From Bacillota bacterium (lineage in GTDB: Bacteria; Bacillota; Clostridia; Lachnospirales; Bianqueaceae): a stretch of DNA of 33,402 bases. The stretch covers positions 1 to 33,402 of the forward strand of contig JAFZQZ010000014.1 of assembly GCA_017620135.1 (NCBI GenBank), written 5' to 3'. Below, piece by piece: positions 7,323-15,826 of the stretch (position 1 is the stretch's first letter; each line of letters starts with the position of its first letter). The notes below the pieces were generated by a model, which did no database searches, had not been told where the DNA came from, and worked only from the letters and a program-made list of their open reading frames with translations. Position numbers and translations under genes: made by a program.

Positions 7323-8828
7323 TTATTCAGCGTCTACCGGCAGTTCGTCTGCTTCGGTCTTGATATCTTTTTCACGAAGGACACGGCCCATATCCGCACG
7401 AACTTCATCCGTGATCGGATAGAAGTGAAGAACGATGAAAGCAATGAGAGCCAGGATGACCGGGATCACTCCCATGATCACGATGAAACCATTGATCATA
7501 CCGGGAAGGGAAGAGATCTCGCCGGCGAAATTGCCGGTCACAGAATCCACTTTGTAACCGATAGCGATCAGCAGGGCGCCAACGATAGCGCTCGAGATGG
7601 CAGTCTGGGCTTTTGAAAGCAGATTTCCAACAACATTTGTCAGAGCACTTCTGTCCTTGCCGGTCTTATAGATCGTATAGTCCATGATCTCCATTTCGAT
7701 CGAAGAGAAAGGAACGAAAATCAATCCGACGCCTGCAGCGGTGATAGCAAGACTGATAAAGAACAGCATGGGGACGGACTTCATAATTCCGGTAAACTGG
7801 GCCAGCGCCATCATTCCACAGCCGACCATCTCCAGAATCAGACTGAAGCGGACCGTACGGACAGGAGACTTAAAAACATTCTTCATAAGGGGCTGTGCGA
7901 TCAGAGAAGTGATCAGCACCGGAAGGACCTCAGCCAACGTGAGGATCAGCGAGTAAGTTCCGAAAAGAGTCATGTTGACATCACCGGTATTGAGATTGGC
8001 GCAGAAAGCCCATTTCACGTAATAGGCCGGCGCAGCCAACAGCAGGGTCCAGACAAAACCATGGAACAGGTTGAACAGAACACCGATGACCATCGCCTTA
8101 TTGACTTTAAACAGAGCGAAAAAGTCAGAGATCTTGACCTTGTCTTCCGGATCGGGTTCAACAACGTGACGCTCTTTAACGATCATCCATCCAATGATAG
8201 AGATCACGGCACTGATCGACATAATAACCATGACTACCACGCGGAAAGTGGTGGAATAGTTATGGAAGAAAGCTTCGTTAACCGCTACGATAATGGTGAT
8301 AAAGGCGGAGATCGCGACACCGAGGATCATTGTCCATACGCGGGGACCGACGACCAGCTTGGCGCGCTGGTTGGGGTCGATCGTCATAGTACGGTACAGA
8401 AGGTTCGCGTGGAAGAAAGAAGTACCGACATCGTAGATTAGGTAGAACAGAATGACCCATACCGTCACGAGAACCGGTTTGGTACTGATTGCCTGAGGAA
8501 GGGAATAGAGCAGGACAGAACCGAGAGCTGTCATCATGATACTGATCAGGAAAAATGGTTTGTATTTACCGAAACGGCCGGGTTTTGCGCTGTCCATGAT
8601 GAAAGACTGCAGCGGGTCATCCACCGCGTCAATGATCCTGGCAGCCAGAAGGAGGATCGTTGCCAGGGAAGCACCCCACGCGCCAAGACCTGCGTAGTCA
8701 GTCATATAGGTCATCAGCAGCGTAGACATCAACAGACCCGACAGAGCACTGGTGGTCGTCAGGGCGGTAACACCGAAACATTCCTTGAATCCCATCATTT
8801 CAGGATTCTTAACTTTAATCTTAGCCAT
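7323..8828 (-). CDS. GPH-family (MFS) glycoside:cation symporter
   Basis: A 501-residue membrane transporter with about 12 hydrophobic segments. It resembles glycoside-pentoside-hexuronide:cation symporters: an N-terminal stretch with DYAGLGAWGASLATILLLAARIIDAVDDPLQSFIMD, of which the ARIIDAVDDP motif is diagnostic, then the YKPF loop. The ATG at 8828 (MAKIKVKNPEMMG) is chosen because AAAGGGG lies in front of it; the longer frame from 8897 runs through the promoter region. It is encoded 122 bases after the permuted GH3 gene and directly before the SGNH esterase, so it most likely brings in the oligosaccharide that these enzymes degrade. The substrate is not readable from sequence. Confidence 0.9.
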   Translation of the reverse strand: MAKIKVKNPEMMGFKECFGVTALTTTSALSGLLMSTLLMTYMTDYAGLGAWGASLATILLLAARIIDAVDDPLQSFIMDSAKPGRFGKYKPFFLISIMMTALGSVLLYSLPQAISTKPVLVTVWVILFYLIYDVGTSFFHANLLYRTMTIDPNQRAKLVVGPRVWTMILGVAISAFITIIVAVNEAFFHNYSTTFRVVVMVIMSISAVISIIGWMIVKERHVVEPDPEDKVKISDFFALFKVNKAMVIGVLFNLFHGFVWTLLLAAPAYYVKWAFCANLNTGDVNMTLFGTYSLILTLAEVLPVLITSLIAQPLMKNVFKSPVRTVRFSLILEMVGCGMMALAQFTGIMKSVPMLFFISLAITAAGVGLIFVPFSSIEMEIMDYTIYKTGKDRSALTNVVGNLLSKAQTAISSAIVGALLIAIGYKVDSVTGNFAGEISSLPGMINGFIVIMGVIPVILALIAFIVLHFYPITDEVRADMGRVLREKDIKTEADELPVDAE

Positions 8829-8950
8829 TTTCTTACCCCTTTCTTTGATCGCGTACTTTTGTTTTGTTGGGTATAATGTAACCGAAAAGAACAACAAAAA
8901 ATTTCATATATTTGTCTTTCGTTATATATTTTTATCCTATTGAAAGAAGA

Positions 8951-11452
8951 TCATGCCATTTCACGCATCCAAGTGATGATCCGAGCCGCACAGCGCATGA
9001 GATCGCCGCGGGTAAGTGCATACGGATGATCCTTCCGGGCAAGTGCATCCAGGACATCCGCAAGATCCATCTTAAGTCCGGGCATCGTCAGATCATTTCC
9101 AGCCTTGATATTGCCTGCCGTGGAAGCACAGGGCCATTTTTCTCCTCGAGGACCCATGCCGCCGGTCACCAGCCAGTCTGTCATAACGATCCCCTGGAAA
9201 CCAAATTCGCTTCGGAGGATATCCGTGACCAGCGCCTTGCTGTTGCAGGTATGTTCCCCATTGACAAGGTTATAGGAAGTCATGATGCACTTTGGCGCGT
9301 TCTTCTGGATGCAGATCTCATATCCCTTGAGATAGATCTCTCGTATAGCCCTGGAGCTGACATTGCTGTTGGAGAAGAAACGGTTGGTCTCCTGATTGTT
9401 GCAGGCATAATGCTTGACTGTGACGGCGCAGCCATGATGCTGCTGGACACCTTCGGTTACAGCGGCTGCGGTCAAACCGCTCACGAGAGGATCTTCCGAA
9501 TAGTATTCGAAATTACGCCCGCAAAGAGGAGAACGCTGAATATTCATAGCCGGCGCCAGCCAGATATGGATCCCGAAACGTTCCATTTCACTTCCTACCA
9601 GGTCGCCGCAGCTTATTGCGACATCCGGGTTAAAGCTTTGGGCGATATCCGTTCCGATCGGGATAGACACACAGTATTGATAATAGGTTTCCAGGGCAGG
9701 ATCCTGTTTGCTTCCGGCAGCTAGGGCGGCAAGTTCTTCCGGTTTGAAGACCAGCAGCATATCACCACCGGCAGCGACACTTCCCTTGACGCCTTCCTGT
9801 GTAACGGTATATTCCTGACTCAGTCTAAGACCGGCAGGACCGTCTGCGAAAACAAACCAGGGAAGATCCAGGTCTTTTAGAACATGTGTTGTTTCTCCAG
9901 AGGCTCCTGCCACCGTGGTAGATGCATTTCCAATAATCTCCAGAAGGTCATCAGAATCTTTAATGTTACCGATACACAGAGAAGCGAGCTGTTCATTACT
10001 CAGGCCGGCTACAAATGATTCAGGACTCTTTTCTCCGGAAAGGATTTTTTCAAAGGAGATAGCCTCGGTTTGTTTTTCACTGATATCAGGCAGAGAATAC
10101 TCAACCGTCTCGGTATGAAAGGCGGAAGGATCCAGTTCAAGTCCTTCTCCTTCGACAGTCGGCAGCGAAGACACAGACTGAAGATCCCGGAACCCACAGT
10201 CACCGAGTGTATCACGGACTTTCCTGAGGACGATCTCTTCGTTCAGATAGACAATTCCAGCCATCTGTGTATTGCGGGAACTATTCCCTGAGCGGATGAT
10301 ATAGGAACCAGCTTCCAGGATCCATGCGTGTTTGTCTTCACTGTAAGAGGCCATAGCATCGGCATCAAAGGTAACCGTGACTTTCTCGGACTCTCCCGGA
10401 GCGAGTTCCTGTGTCTTGGCATAGCCGACCAGTACCTGATATGGTTTATCCAGCTGACCTGCCGGTGCGGAGGCATAAACCTGTATAACTTCCTTTCCTG
10501 GTTGATTTCCTGTATTCTTTACCTCTGAACGGATCGTGATGTTTTTCCCGTTTACGCTGACCAGCGGTTCGCCGATCTTGAAGGATGTATAGCCAAGCCC
10601 AAAGCCAAACGGCCAGGAAACCTGTTTCTCAAAAGTATCAAAATACCTGTAGCCGACATAGATCCCTTCCTTATAGCTGGTATCATTGGGATCACCGAAT
10701 CCTTCTGTCGAAGGAAAAGAATCAAGCGGAGCCCAGGTAGCTGTCAGTTTACCGGAAGGATAAGCTTTTCCGAGAAGGATATCCGCGAAAACATCACCGG
10801 TAGGTGTTCCGAGCTGACCAAGGAGAAGGATCGACGAGACTTCACTAACAGGAGTAAGATCGACCATGCCGCCTACGTTCAAGACCAGTACAAAGCGAGG
10901 ATACTTCCGGTTTAATGCAAGGATATCCCGAATTTCTGTTTGCGTTAATTGAATATCGCCTGCACCGGCCAACCGGTCAGCCCCTTCCCCGGAAATACGG
11001 GCAAGCACATAGACAGCGGTCTCGCCTTCTCCGTCCAGCGGCAGTTCATATTCCGGTTCCGGCGCATATTTACCCATAGCGAAGATGAGAGGGTTGACAT
11101 GGTAAGCATCCGCCTGACGTCTTAATTCGGCAAAAAAGGCTGCTTTTGTTTGTCCAAGCAGTTCATCATAAGCATCCAGCCATTTTTTCGTGGTGATCTG
11201 GAAGCCAGCCTTTTCAAGGCCTTCTTCCACTGTAACAAAATGGCGTACGTTGACATCGCCGGACCCGTTGCCTCCTTTGATGGTATTTCTTGCACCGTTT
11301 CCGTACAAAGCGACTTTTCCTGTCCCGTTAAGAGGTAAAACGCCTTCGTTTTTCAGAAGAACGACACATTCAGCCGCCAGTTTTCGAACGGCATCCTCGT
11401 GATGGATCTCAAAATCCCGGATCTCTTTTTCTGCAATTCTGATCTTAGTCAT
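8951..11452 (-). CDS. Circularly permuted glycoside hydrolase family 3 enzyme
   Basis: An 833-residue GH3 protein with reversed domain order. It begins with the alpha/beta sandwich domain (AAECVVLLKNEGVLPL near residues 26-42), continues with the fibronectin III-like domain (LVGYAKTQELAPGESEKV) and ends with the TIM barrel. The barrel carries RNFEYYSEDP, VKHYACNNQE and GIVMTDW, whose Asp759 is the expected nucleophile. This order is known from rumen enzymes such as Butyrivibrio fibrisolvens BglA and a Ruminococcus albus beta-glucosidase (from memory). The ATG at 11452 follows AGGAGG closely; the upstream extension overlaps the promoter. No signal peptide. It is the first gene of the run that diverges from the AraC regulator, so its promoter is the likely target of that regulator. 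Confidence 0.93.
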   Translation of the reverse strand: MTKIRIAEKEIRDFEIHHEDAVRKLAAECVVLLKNEGVLPLNGTGKVALYGNGARNTIKGGNGSGDVNVRHFVTVEEGLEKAGFQITTKKWLDAYDELLGQTKAAFFAELRRQADAYHVNPLIFAMGKYAPEPEYELPLDGEGETAVYVLARISGEGADRLAGAGDIQLTQTEIRDILALNRKYPRFVLVLNVGGMVDLTPVSEVSSILLLGQLGTPTGDVFADILLGKAYPSGKLTATWAPLDSFPSTEGFGDPNDTSYKEGIYVGYRYFDTFEKQVSWPFGFGLGYTSFKIGEPLVSVNGKNITIRSEVKNTGNQPGKEVIQVYASAPAGQLDKPYQVLVGYAKTQELAPGESEKVTVTFDADAMASYSEDKHAWILEAGSYIIRSGNSSRNTQMAGIVYLNEEIVLRKVRDTLGDCGFRDLQSVSSLPTVEGEGLELDPSAFHTETVEYSLPDISEKQTEAISFEKILSGEKSPESFVAGLSNEQLASLCIGNIKDSDDLLEIIGNASTTVAGASGETTHVLKDLDLPWFVFADGPAGLRLSQEYTVTQEGVKGSVAAGGDMLLVFKPEELAALAAGSKQDPALETYYQYCVSIPIGTDIAQSFNPDVAISCGDLVGSEMERFGIHIWLAPAMNIQRSPLCGRNFEYYSEDPLVSGLTAAAVTEGVQQHHGCAVTVKHYACNNQETNRFFSNSNVSSRAIREIYLKGYEICIQKNAPKCIMTSYNLVNGEHTCNSKALVTDILRSEFGFQGIVMTDWLVTGGMGPRGEKWPCASTAGNIKAGNDLTMPGLKMDLADVLDALARKDHPYALTRGDLMRCAARIITWMREMA

Positions 11453-11493
11453 GATATACCTCCTGTATTTCCATATCTGATCTTGATATAAGG

Positions 11494-11522
11494 ATAATAG
11501 ACAAAGGCTATGGTATATTGCA
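11494..11522 (-). promoter_or_regulatory. Possible activator-dependent promoter of the permuted GH3 gene
   Basis: On the reverse strand TGCAAT (11522-11517), a 17-base spacer and TATTAT (11499-11494) form a promoter with a poor -35. A poor -35 is what one expects if the divergent AraC-type protein activates it. The element overlaps the -35 of the AraC gene on the other strand. No palindromic or direct-repeat operator was identified with confidence. Confidence 0.4.
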
Positions 11523-11546
11523 GATTTTTGATTTATAGTGTATAAT
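11518..11546 (+). promoter_or_regulatory. Promoter of the AraC-family regulator gene
   Basis: TTGCAG (11518-11523), a 17-base spacer and a perfect TATAAT (11541-11546) precede the regulator gene. Transcription would start near 11553, about 30 bases before the ATG at 11584. Confidence 0.7.
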
Positions 11547-11583
11547 TTTGTCATCATTGAGATTAGAAAACAGGAGTAAAGAT

Positions 11584-12792
11584 ATGGATCAGGATATCAA
11601 ACGTTCTTTGATGGAATTCAGTGAAGCGCTGCAGATACCTATGTACCTGTATGATTCCGGAGAACTTGTATGGTCGTTTCCGGAAACCGCAGCGTTGTTT
11701 CCTCCTGCGAGCATATATGTAAAGGCTGCTAATCTTTTTTTAGAAGATCTTTCAAAGGGGCCGTTTATCTATACCCGCTTTTCAGCTGTATATGGCTGTC
11801 TTCCGCTTGATGGTGAGAAGAAACGGTTTTTGCTGGCTGGACCGGTTCCCATGCTCTTCTATGGGGAAAGCGACCTTCAGCAGTTATATGCGCATTACAA
11901 GGTTGAAAACGAGAAAAAAGACCAGTGCCGGTTCTTCTTCAGCAGCATTCCTGTGCAGACGTTCATTACAATGGATAAAAAACTGAAGATGATCCACTTC
12001 TTTCTGAATGGAGACAGTCCGAAAATCGATTTTACCATCAAAACAGACCAGGCTTTCATGAACAGGACCGTCAAATCAAGTATAGAGCAGAAATATATTC
12101 AAAACACCTATACGACACCCAATGATTCTCTTCAGTATGAAAGCGTCCTGACAAAGATCGTCGAGACAGGAAATGTGGAAGAACTGGAAAAAATACAGGA
12201 GTCTTTCTTTGCGTTCAACATGGGCACTGTCGCAAATAATCCGCTCCGCAACATTCAGGACCTGATCATCGCGTTGATCGCGCTGGTCTCTCGGGCAGCG
12301 ATCCGGGGAGGACTGGATTCACAGACGGCGTTGAACCTGTCGGACCTGTATATTATGAATACGGAAAAAGCGCAAACAAGAGAGGAACTATTCCAAGTTG
12401 TCTTCAATTGCCTGACTGCTTATACGTCACAGGTCGCGCAGCAGCAGGACACCCTGGTTCAGAGCGGAGATGTTACGGATATAATCCGTTACATCCGGGA
12501 ACACACCGACCTCCCGCTCACATGTGCTTACCTTTCGCGGCTTTTCGGATACAGCAGCAGTTACCTGTCCAGAAAATTCAAAGCAGAGACAGGTATGGGG
12601 TTTTCTGCCTTTATTACAAAGGCAAAACTGGAAGATGCCAAGCAGATGCTTGCCTATACCAATAAATCCCTTTCGGAGATCAGTTTTTACTATTGTTTCT
12701 CCAGTCAGAGTCATTTTCAGAACGCGTTCAAGAAACAATACGGGATCACCCCGCAGCAATACAGGATTAAGAAAAAACAAAACATCGTGTGA
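11584..12792 (+). CDS. AraC-family transcriptional regulator
   Basis: A 402-residue regulator. The last ~100 residues form a double helix-turn-helix of the AraC/XylS type: IIRYIREHTDLPLTCAYLSR, SSSYLSRKFKAETG and the closing FFSSQSHFQNAFKKQYG-like segment (here FSSQSHFQNAFKKQYG) followed by ITPQQYR. The first ~290 residues are a ligand-sensing region that I cannot assign to a named domain; no membrane segment is seen, so it is soluble. The ATG at 11584 follows AGGAGT; the longer frame from 11548 overlaps the -10. Its position, divergent from the GH3-symporter-esterase-GH3 run and convergent with the GH106 gene, makes it the probable local regulator of oligosaccharide use (inference). Confidence 0.9.
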   Translation: MDQDIKRSLMEFSEALQIPMYLYDSGELVWSFPETAALFPPASIYVKAANLFLEDLSKGPFIYTRFSAVYGCLPLDGEKKRFLLAGPVPMLFYGESDLQQLYAHYKVENEKKDQCRFFFSSIPVQTFITMDKKLKMIHFFLNGDSPKIDFTIKTDQAFMNRTVKSSIEQKYIQNTYTTPNDSLQYESVLTKIVETGNVEELEKIQESFFAFNMGTVANNPLRNIQDLIIALIALVSRAAIRGGLDSQTALNLSDLYIMNTEKAQTREELFQVVFNCLTAYTSQVAQQQDTLVQSGDVTDIIRYIREHTDLPLTCAYLSRLFGYSSSYLSRKFKAETGMGFSAFITKAKLEDAKQMLAYTNKSLSEISFYYCFSSQSHFQNAFKKQYGITPQQYRIKKKQNIV

Positions 12793-12831
12793 CAAAAGCC
12801 CGCTCACCATTTCCGTGAGCGGGCTTTTGTC
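12791..12831. terminator. Bidirectional terminator between araC-type and GH106 genes
   Basis: A perfect 17-base-pair stem (GACAAAAGCCCGCTCAC at 12791-12807, with its complement at 12815-12831) encloses a 7-base loop. Each arm supplies a T-run (CTTTTGT) for one direction. The stop codon of the AraC-type gene (12790-12792) and that of the GH106 gene (12832-12830) both overlap the stem ends. Confidence 0.9.
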
Positions 12832-15619
12832 ACCTTACTTCTATACATATCTTTTTGTTTTCTGTTTCCCAGATCCCATAATCGCGTGGGAGGTACGCAA
12901 CCGGCAGGCCAAAGGTGGTCATACCTTCATAAAACAGTTTATTATATAAGTTGGTCGTAACAATAACGCGGATCTCGTTTTCTCCTGTTCGTACAAACTC
13001 TGTGATATCGACTCTTTTCATCACCTGATCCGGGAAAGCGGCTTTCTTTCCATTTATATATACAATGAAGGTGTCTGCGACATCTCCCAGATTCAATACA
13101 TAACGACCGTCCTTTTCCACATCAGGAAGGGCGAATTTTCCCAGGTATTCTCCCCGTCCGGCAAAATGCTCCAGTTCGGGAGACATTATCCTCCATGGAC
13201 GTAGTTCCCTGCCTGAAAGGTCCAGGATCACGGAAGCACTTTCATAAAATCGGCTCCGGATAAAAGATCTCTCATCTTCTGTATTTGGCCCAAACGGTAC
13301 TAAGGTCAGTTTCTCAAAAGAGACCGGGACGGCATCCTGAGCCGGCAGTATGGCGAAGATCAACAGCTCATCCTCTTCTATCTGAACGACACCGGCCATA
13401 TACCCTTTCCCATCAGCAACGAACTCGAGTTTTTCCTTGGTTCCGCTATAAGGATCCAGCAAAAAAACATCCCCTTCTCCGAAAAGGCGAACGAATACCG
13501 CATGACGGCTTTGGCGGCCTGGCCGCTGATAACTGCCTTTTGTCGTTCCTTTTCGATAAATCGCACTGACAGCGGCTTCGTCAGGATTGGGCTCGTCCGG
13601 TTGATAAACAACTCGGTTGTAAGCATAAAGGCCATAATACCGACTTCCCTTGGAATCGTCTGTCCGGGAAAGTGTCATCAGGTCATGCCGGCCATCAAGA
13701 ATGACGCTGGCTGATACGCCGAGCATTTTGAGTGCTTCAGGTACCTGAGCGAGATCTCGGACATGAGTGATGCCGGAATTCTCCCAGAGATAATCCATAA
13801 GCGCTTGCCAGGTATTCCTGCCTTCTTCGGTGCTCCATTCCGCATGGAATTTGGCGTTTTGAGGTTTTTCTCCTTGCCAGATCACAGGGAGTCCTTCTTC
13901 GATCAACCTTTTTACCTCCAGCAGGAAACCTGTTGAAACAGCTTTTTTATAGGGAATGATCAGACATTTATAGGAAACGCCTTCTTTGTCCAGCAGGTGA
14001 TCGGTCACTTTGCTTACCGGCAGTTTTAGAAGCTCTTCGGAGACAAACTCGTAGCTGTAACCGTGATTGGCCAAGGCGCCGTTATCAGGATACAGACAAA
14101 ACTCGCCAGCTTCCCCGGGATTGATATAACTGTCACGAAAAACCGCACAGTCAACTTTTGCCTGCAGGCGGAAGATCGAATTCATTCTCGTGATCGTATC
14201 GATAACGCCTCGTGCGTCTTCGACAGAAGGCGTTCTGTTCCAGTAATTAGATACGTATTTCCCGAACCCTTCAAATCCCGGCCACTGGACACCGCGAATC
14301 TGCCCGTTTTCAGAACAGACACCTTCATAACGGCCACCATAACAGGCACCGTGCAGGACCTGGGCATTCATCCCGGCCATAGCAGCCCGTTTGACCCACC
14401 ACATCAGGTCTTCATAACTCTGTCCGTAGCTGTTTCCGAATTCAGCTGCGCATTCAAAGGAATATCTGGTCTTTCGCCCCAGATGGGCTGCAGCGGCCAT
14501 CGTTTTCTGATAATCAACAGACGGCCGTCCCAGAGCCTCGTTTTCCGGAACAGAAACATACAGGGCACTGCGTTCCGCCTCGAAAGGCTTGTTATAAGCT
14601 ACCTGATAGCGGACGGTCTTTCCGTATTTTTCTGCCAGCTTTTCCAGAGAAGACAGATGGTTTTCGCAATAGCACTGTGTCAGGGTCTCCAGATAATCCT
14701 GGCGGATCTGTTCGGACTCAAACTCATTCTCAAAACGATATCCGGGAACATCTGTTGCCGGATATGTCGGCGTGATCCCAATGAAAGGCAGGTAAGGCAA
14801 CAGGGAATAGCCCCGACGGGTTTCAAACTCGTCCAAAAACCGCGGCGTCCAGTCGAGTGCGACCTCATATTCCAAAGAATCACAAAAAAACGATTCCATG
14901 TTCCGATAGTTATGACCTGCGAAAACCTTGTCCCAGTAAGCTGCAACAGCGGCTGCGCCTTCCTTGCTCAAGTGATCAATGACATACGTCTGACCAGCAT
15001 TGATCTTATGAACGGCACTCTGACAGTAAAAAGAAAAAACTTTCCAAACTCCTTTCGATAATGCTGGAAATTCGTAGTCAAGCCATGCTCTTTTCGTATC
15101 CACATAGGGCATCAGGTCGATATAACTTCCCTTACGAAGAACTTTGTCTTCCGTCTCCTGATAAGCCAGTACATGCACGAGTTCAGGCGCACCTTCGGAA
15201 CGAACCGTTCGTCTTTCTGGTAATGGGCCGGCATAGCGGCCCGAAGTAACTTTCATTTCGCCGAATGTCAATTCTGTCAGTGCGGCAGGATCATCCGCGT
15301 TTTTTATCACAGGAGATGCGATAGGCCATCCCGGTCCAATGGCGATGTCCAGGCTAAGTCCCTGTTTTTCCGTTTCATCGGCCATGATATCCATCATATG
15401 GTCCCAGTTGTCCGTTCCCCAACCGTCCTCGCTCATCAGAAGATCCGGCGAGGTAATAGATAAAACGACAGCTTCAATTCCGCCAAATCCTCGGGCAGCG
15501 ATATCCTGAATCTCTGTCCGTAAATCATCTTCCTGCATGGCGGCTGCCGGTAACCAGTAGCGAATCTTCGGGCGCATAGACAGCGGTAGGTCATTCCATA
15601 TTTCAACCGGTCGTTTCAT
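12830..15619 (-). CDS. Glycoside hydrolase family 106-like (alpha-L-rhamnosidase type)
   Basis: A 929-residue cytoplasmic enzyme. The order of motifs fits GH106: ARGFGGIEAVVL near the N-terminus, IGPGWPIASP, DHLSKEGAAAV, FFCDSLEYE and FLDEFETRRGYSLLPYLP, then a long barrel region, and a C-terminal jelly-roll that resembles a sugar-binding beta-sandwich (FIVYINGKKAAFPDQV). GH106 members known to me release terminal alpha-L-rhamnose, but the family is large and this one is divergent, so the substrate is open. The ATG at 15619 is chosen because GGAGG lies 8 bases in front of it. No signal peptide. It is transcribed alone from a promoter between 15620 and 15780 and converges on the AraC-type gene. 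Confidence 0.78.
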   Translation of the reverse strand: MKRPVEIWNDLPLSMRPKIRYWLPAAAMQEDDLRTEIQDIAARGFGGIEAVVLSITSPDLLMSEDGWGTDNWDHMMDIMADETEKQGLSLDIAIGPGWPIASPVIKNADDPAALTELTFGEMKVTSGRYAGPLPERRTVRSEGAPELVHVLAYQETEDKVLRKGSYIDLMPYVDTKRAWLDYEFPALSKGVWKVFSFYCQSAVHKINAGQTYVIDHLSKEGAAAVAAYWDKVFAGHNYRNMESFFCDSLEYEVALDWTPRFLDEFETRRGYSLLPYLPFIGITPTYPATDVPGYRFENEFESEQIRQDYLETLTQCYCENHLSSLEKLAEKYGKTVRYQVAYNKPFEAERSALYVSVPENEALGRPSVDYQKTMAAAAHLGRKTRYSFECAAEFGNSYGQSYEDLMWWVKRAAMAGMNAQVLHGACYGGRYEGVCSENGQIRGVQWPGFEGFGKYVSNYWNRTPSVEDARGVIDTITRMNSIFRLQAKVDCAVFRDSYINPGEAGEFCLYPDNGALANHGYSYEFVSEELLKLPVSKVTDHLLDKEGVSYKCLIIPYKKAVSTGFLLEVKRLIEEGLPVIWQGEKPQNAKFHAEWSTEEGRNTWQALMDYLWENSGITHVRDLAQVPEALKMLGVSASVILDGRHDLMTLSRTDDSKGSRYYGLYAYNRVVYQPDEPNPDEAAVSAIYRKGTTKGSYQRPGRQSRHAVFVRLFGEGDVFLLDPYSGTKEKLEFVADGKGYMAGVVQIEEDELLIFAILPAQDAVPVSFEKLTLVPFGPNTEDERSFIRSRFYESASVILDLSGRELRPWRIMSPELEHFAGRGEYLGKFALPDVEKDGRYVLNLGDVADTFIVYINGKKAAFPDQVMKRVDITEFVRTGENEIRVIVTTNLYNKLFYEGMTTFGLPVAYLPRDYGIWETENKKICIEVR

Positions 15620-15784
15620 CACTAGATCCTCCATTCATCATCGTTTTCGCTCCATGAGCTGATTTTGTTAAAGAAAAGATACCAGAAATCTTGACTGACA
15701 TATTGCAGATATCGGTTTTTTATTACATATATTTGATCAGATTTGTTTTATGTCACTGTAACCCGACCCATCCGGTTGAAAAGC

Positions 15785-15826
15785 AAAAGCCGACGAAGTA
15801 ACCAACCGTTACCTCATCGGCCTTTT
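15785..15826 (-). terminator. Terminator after the GNAT-nitroreductase gene
   Basis: On the reverse strand AAAAAGGCCGATGAGGTAAC pairs with GTTACTTCGTCGGCTTTT around a 5-base loop (15803-15807), with one bulge and two G-U pairs, and ends in a T-rich tract. It abuts the stop codon at 15827. The left part would also act on plus-strand transcripts. Confidence 0.8.

Noticed and set aside
14063..15061. Plus-strand open frame of 332 codons inside the GH106 gene
   Set aside because: No domain, no ribosome binding site, and the minus-strand frame has clear GH106 motifs.
15700..15710. ATATTGCAGAT shared with 11515-11525 as a common AraC operator
   Set aside because: An 11-base match between two AT-rich regions can be chance, and at 11518 it is explained by the -35 of the AraC gene.
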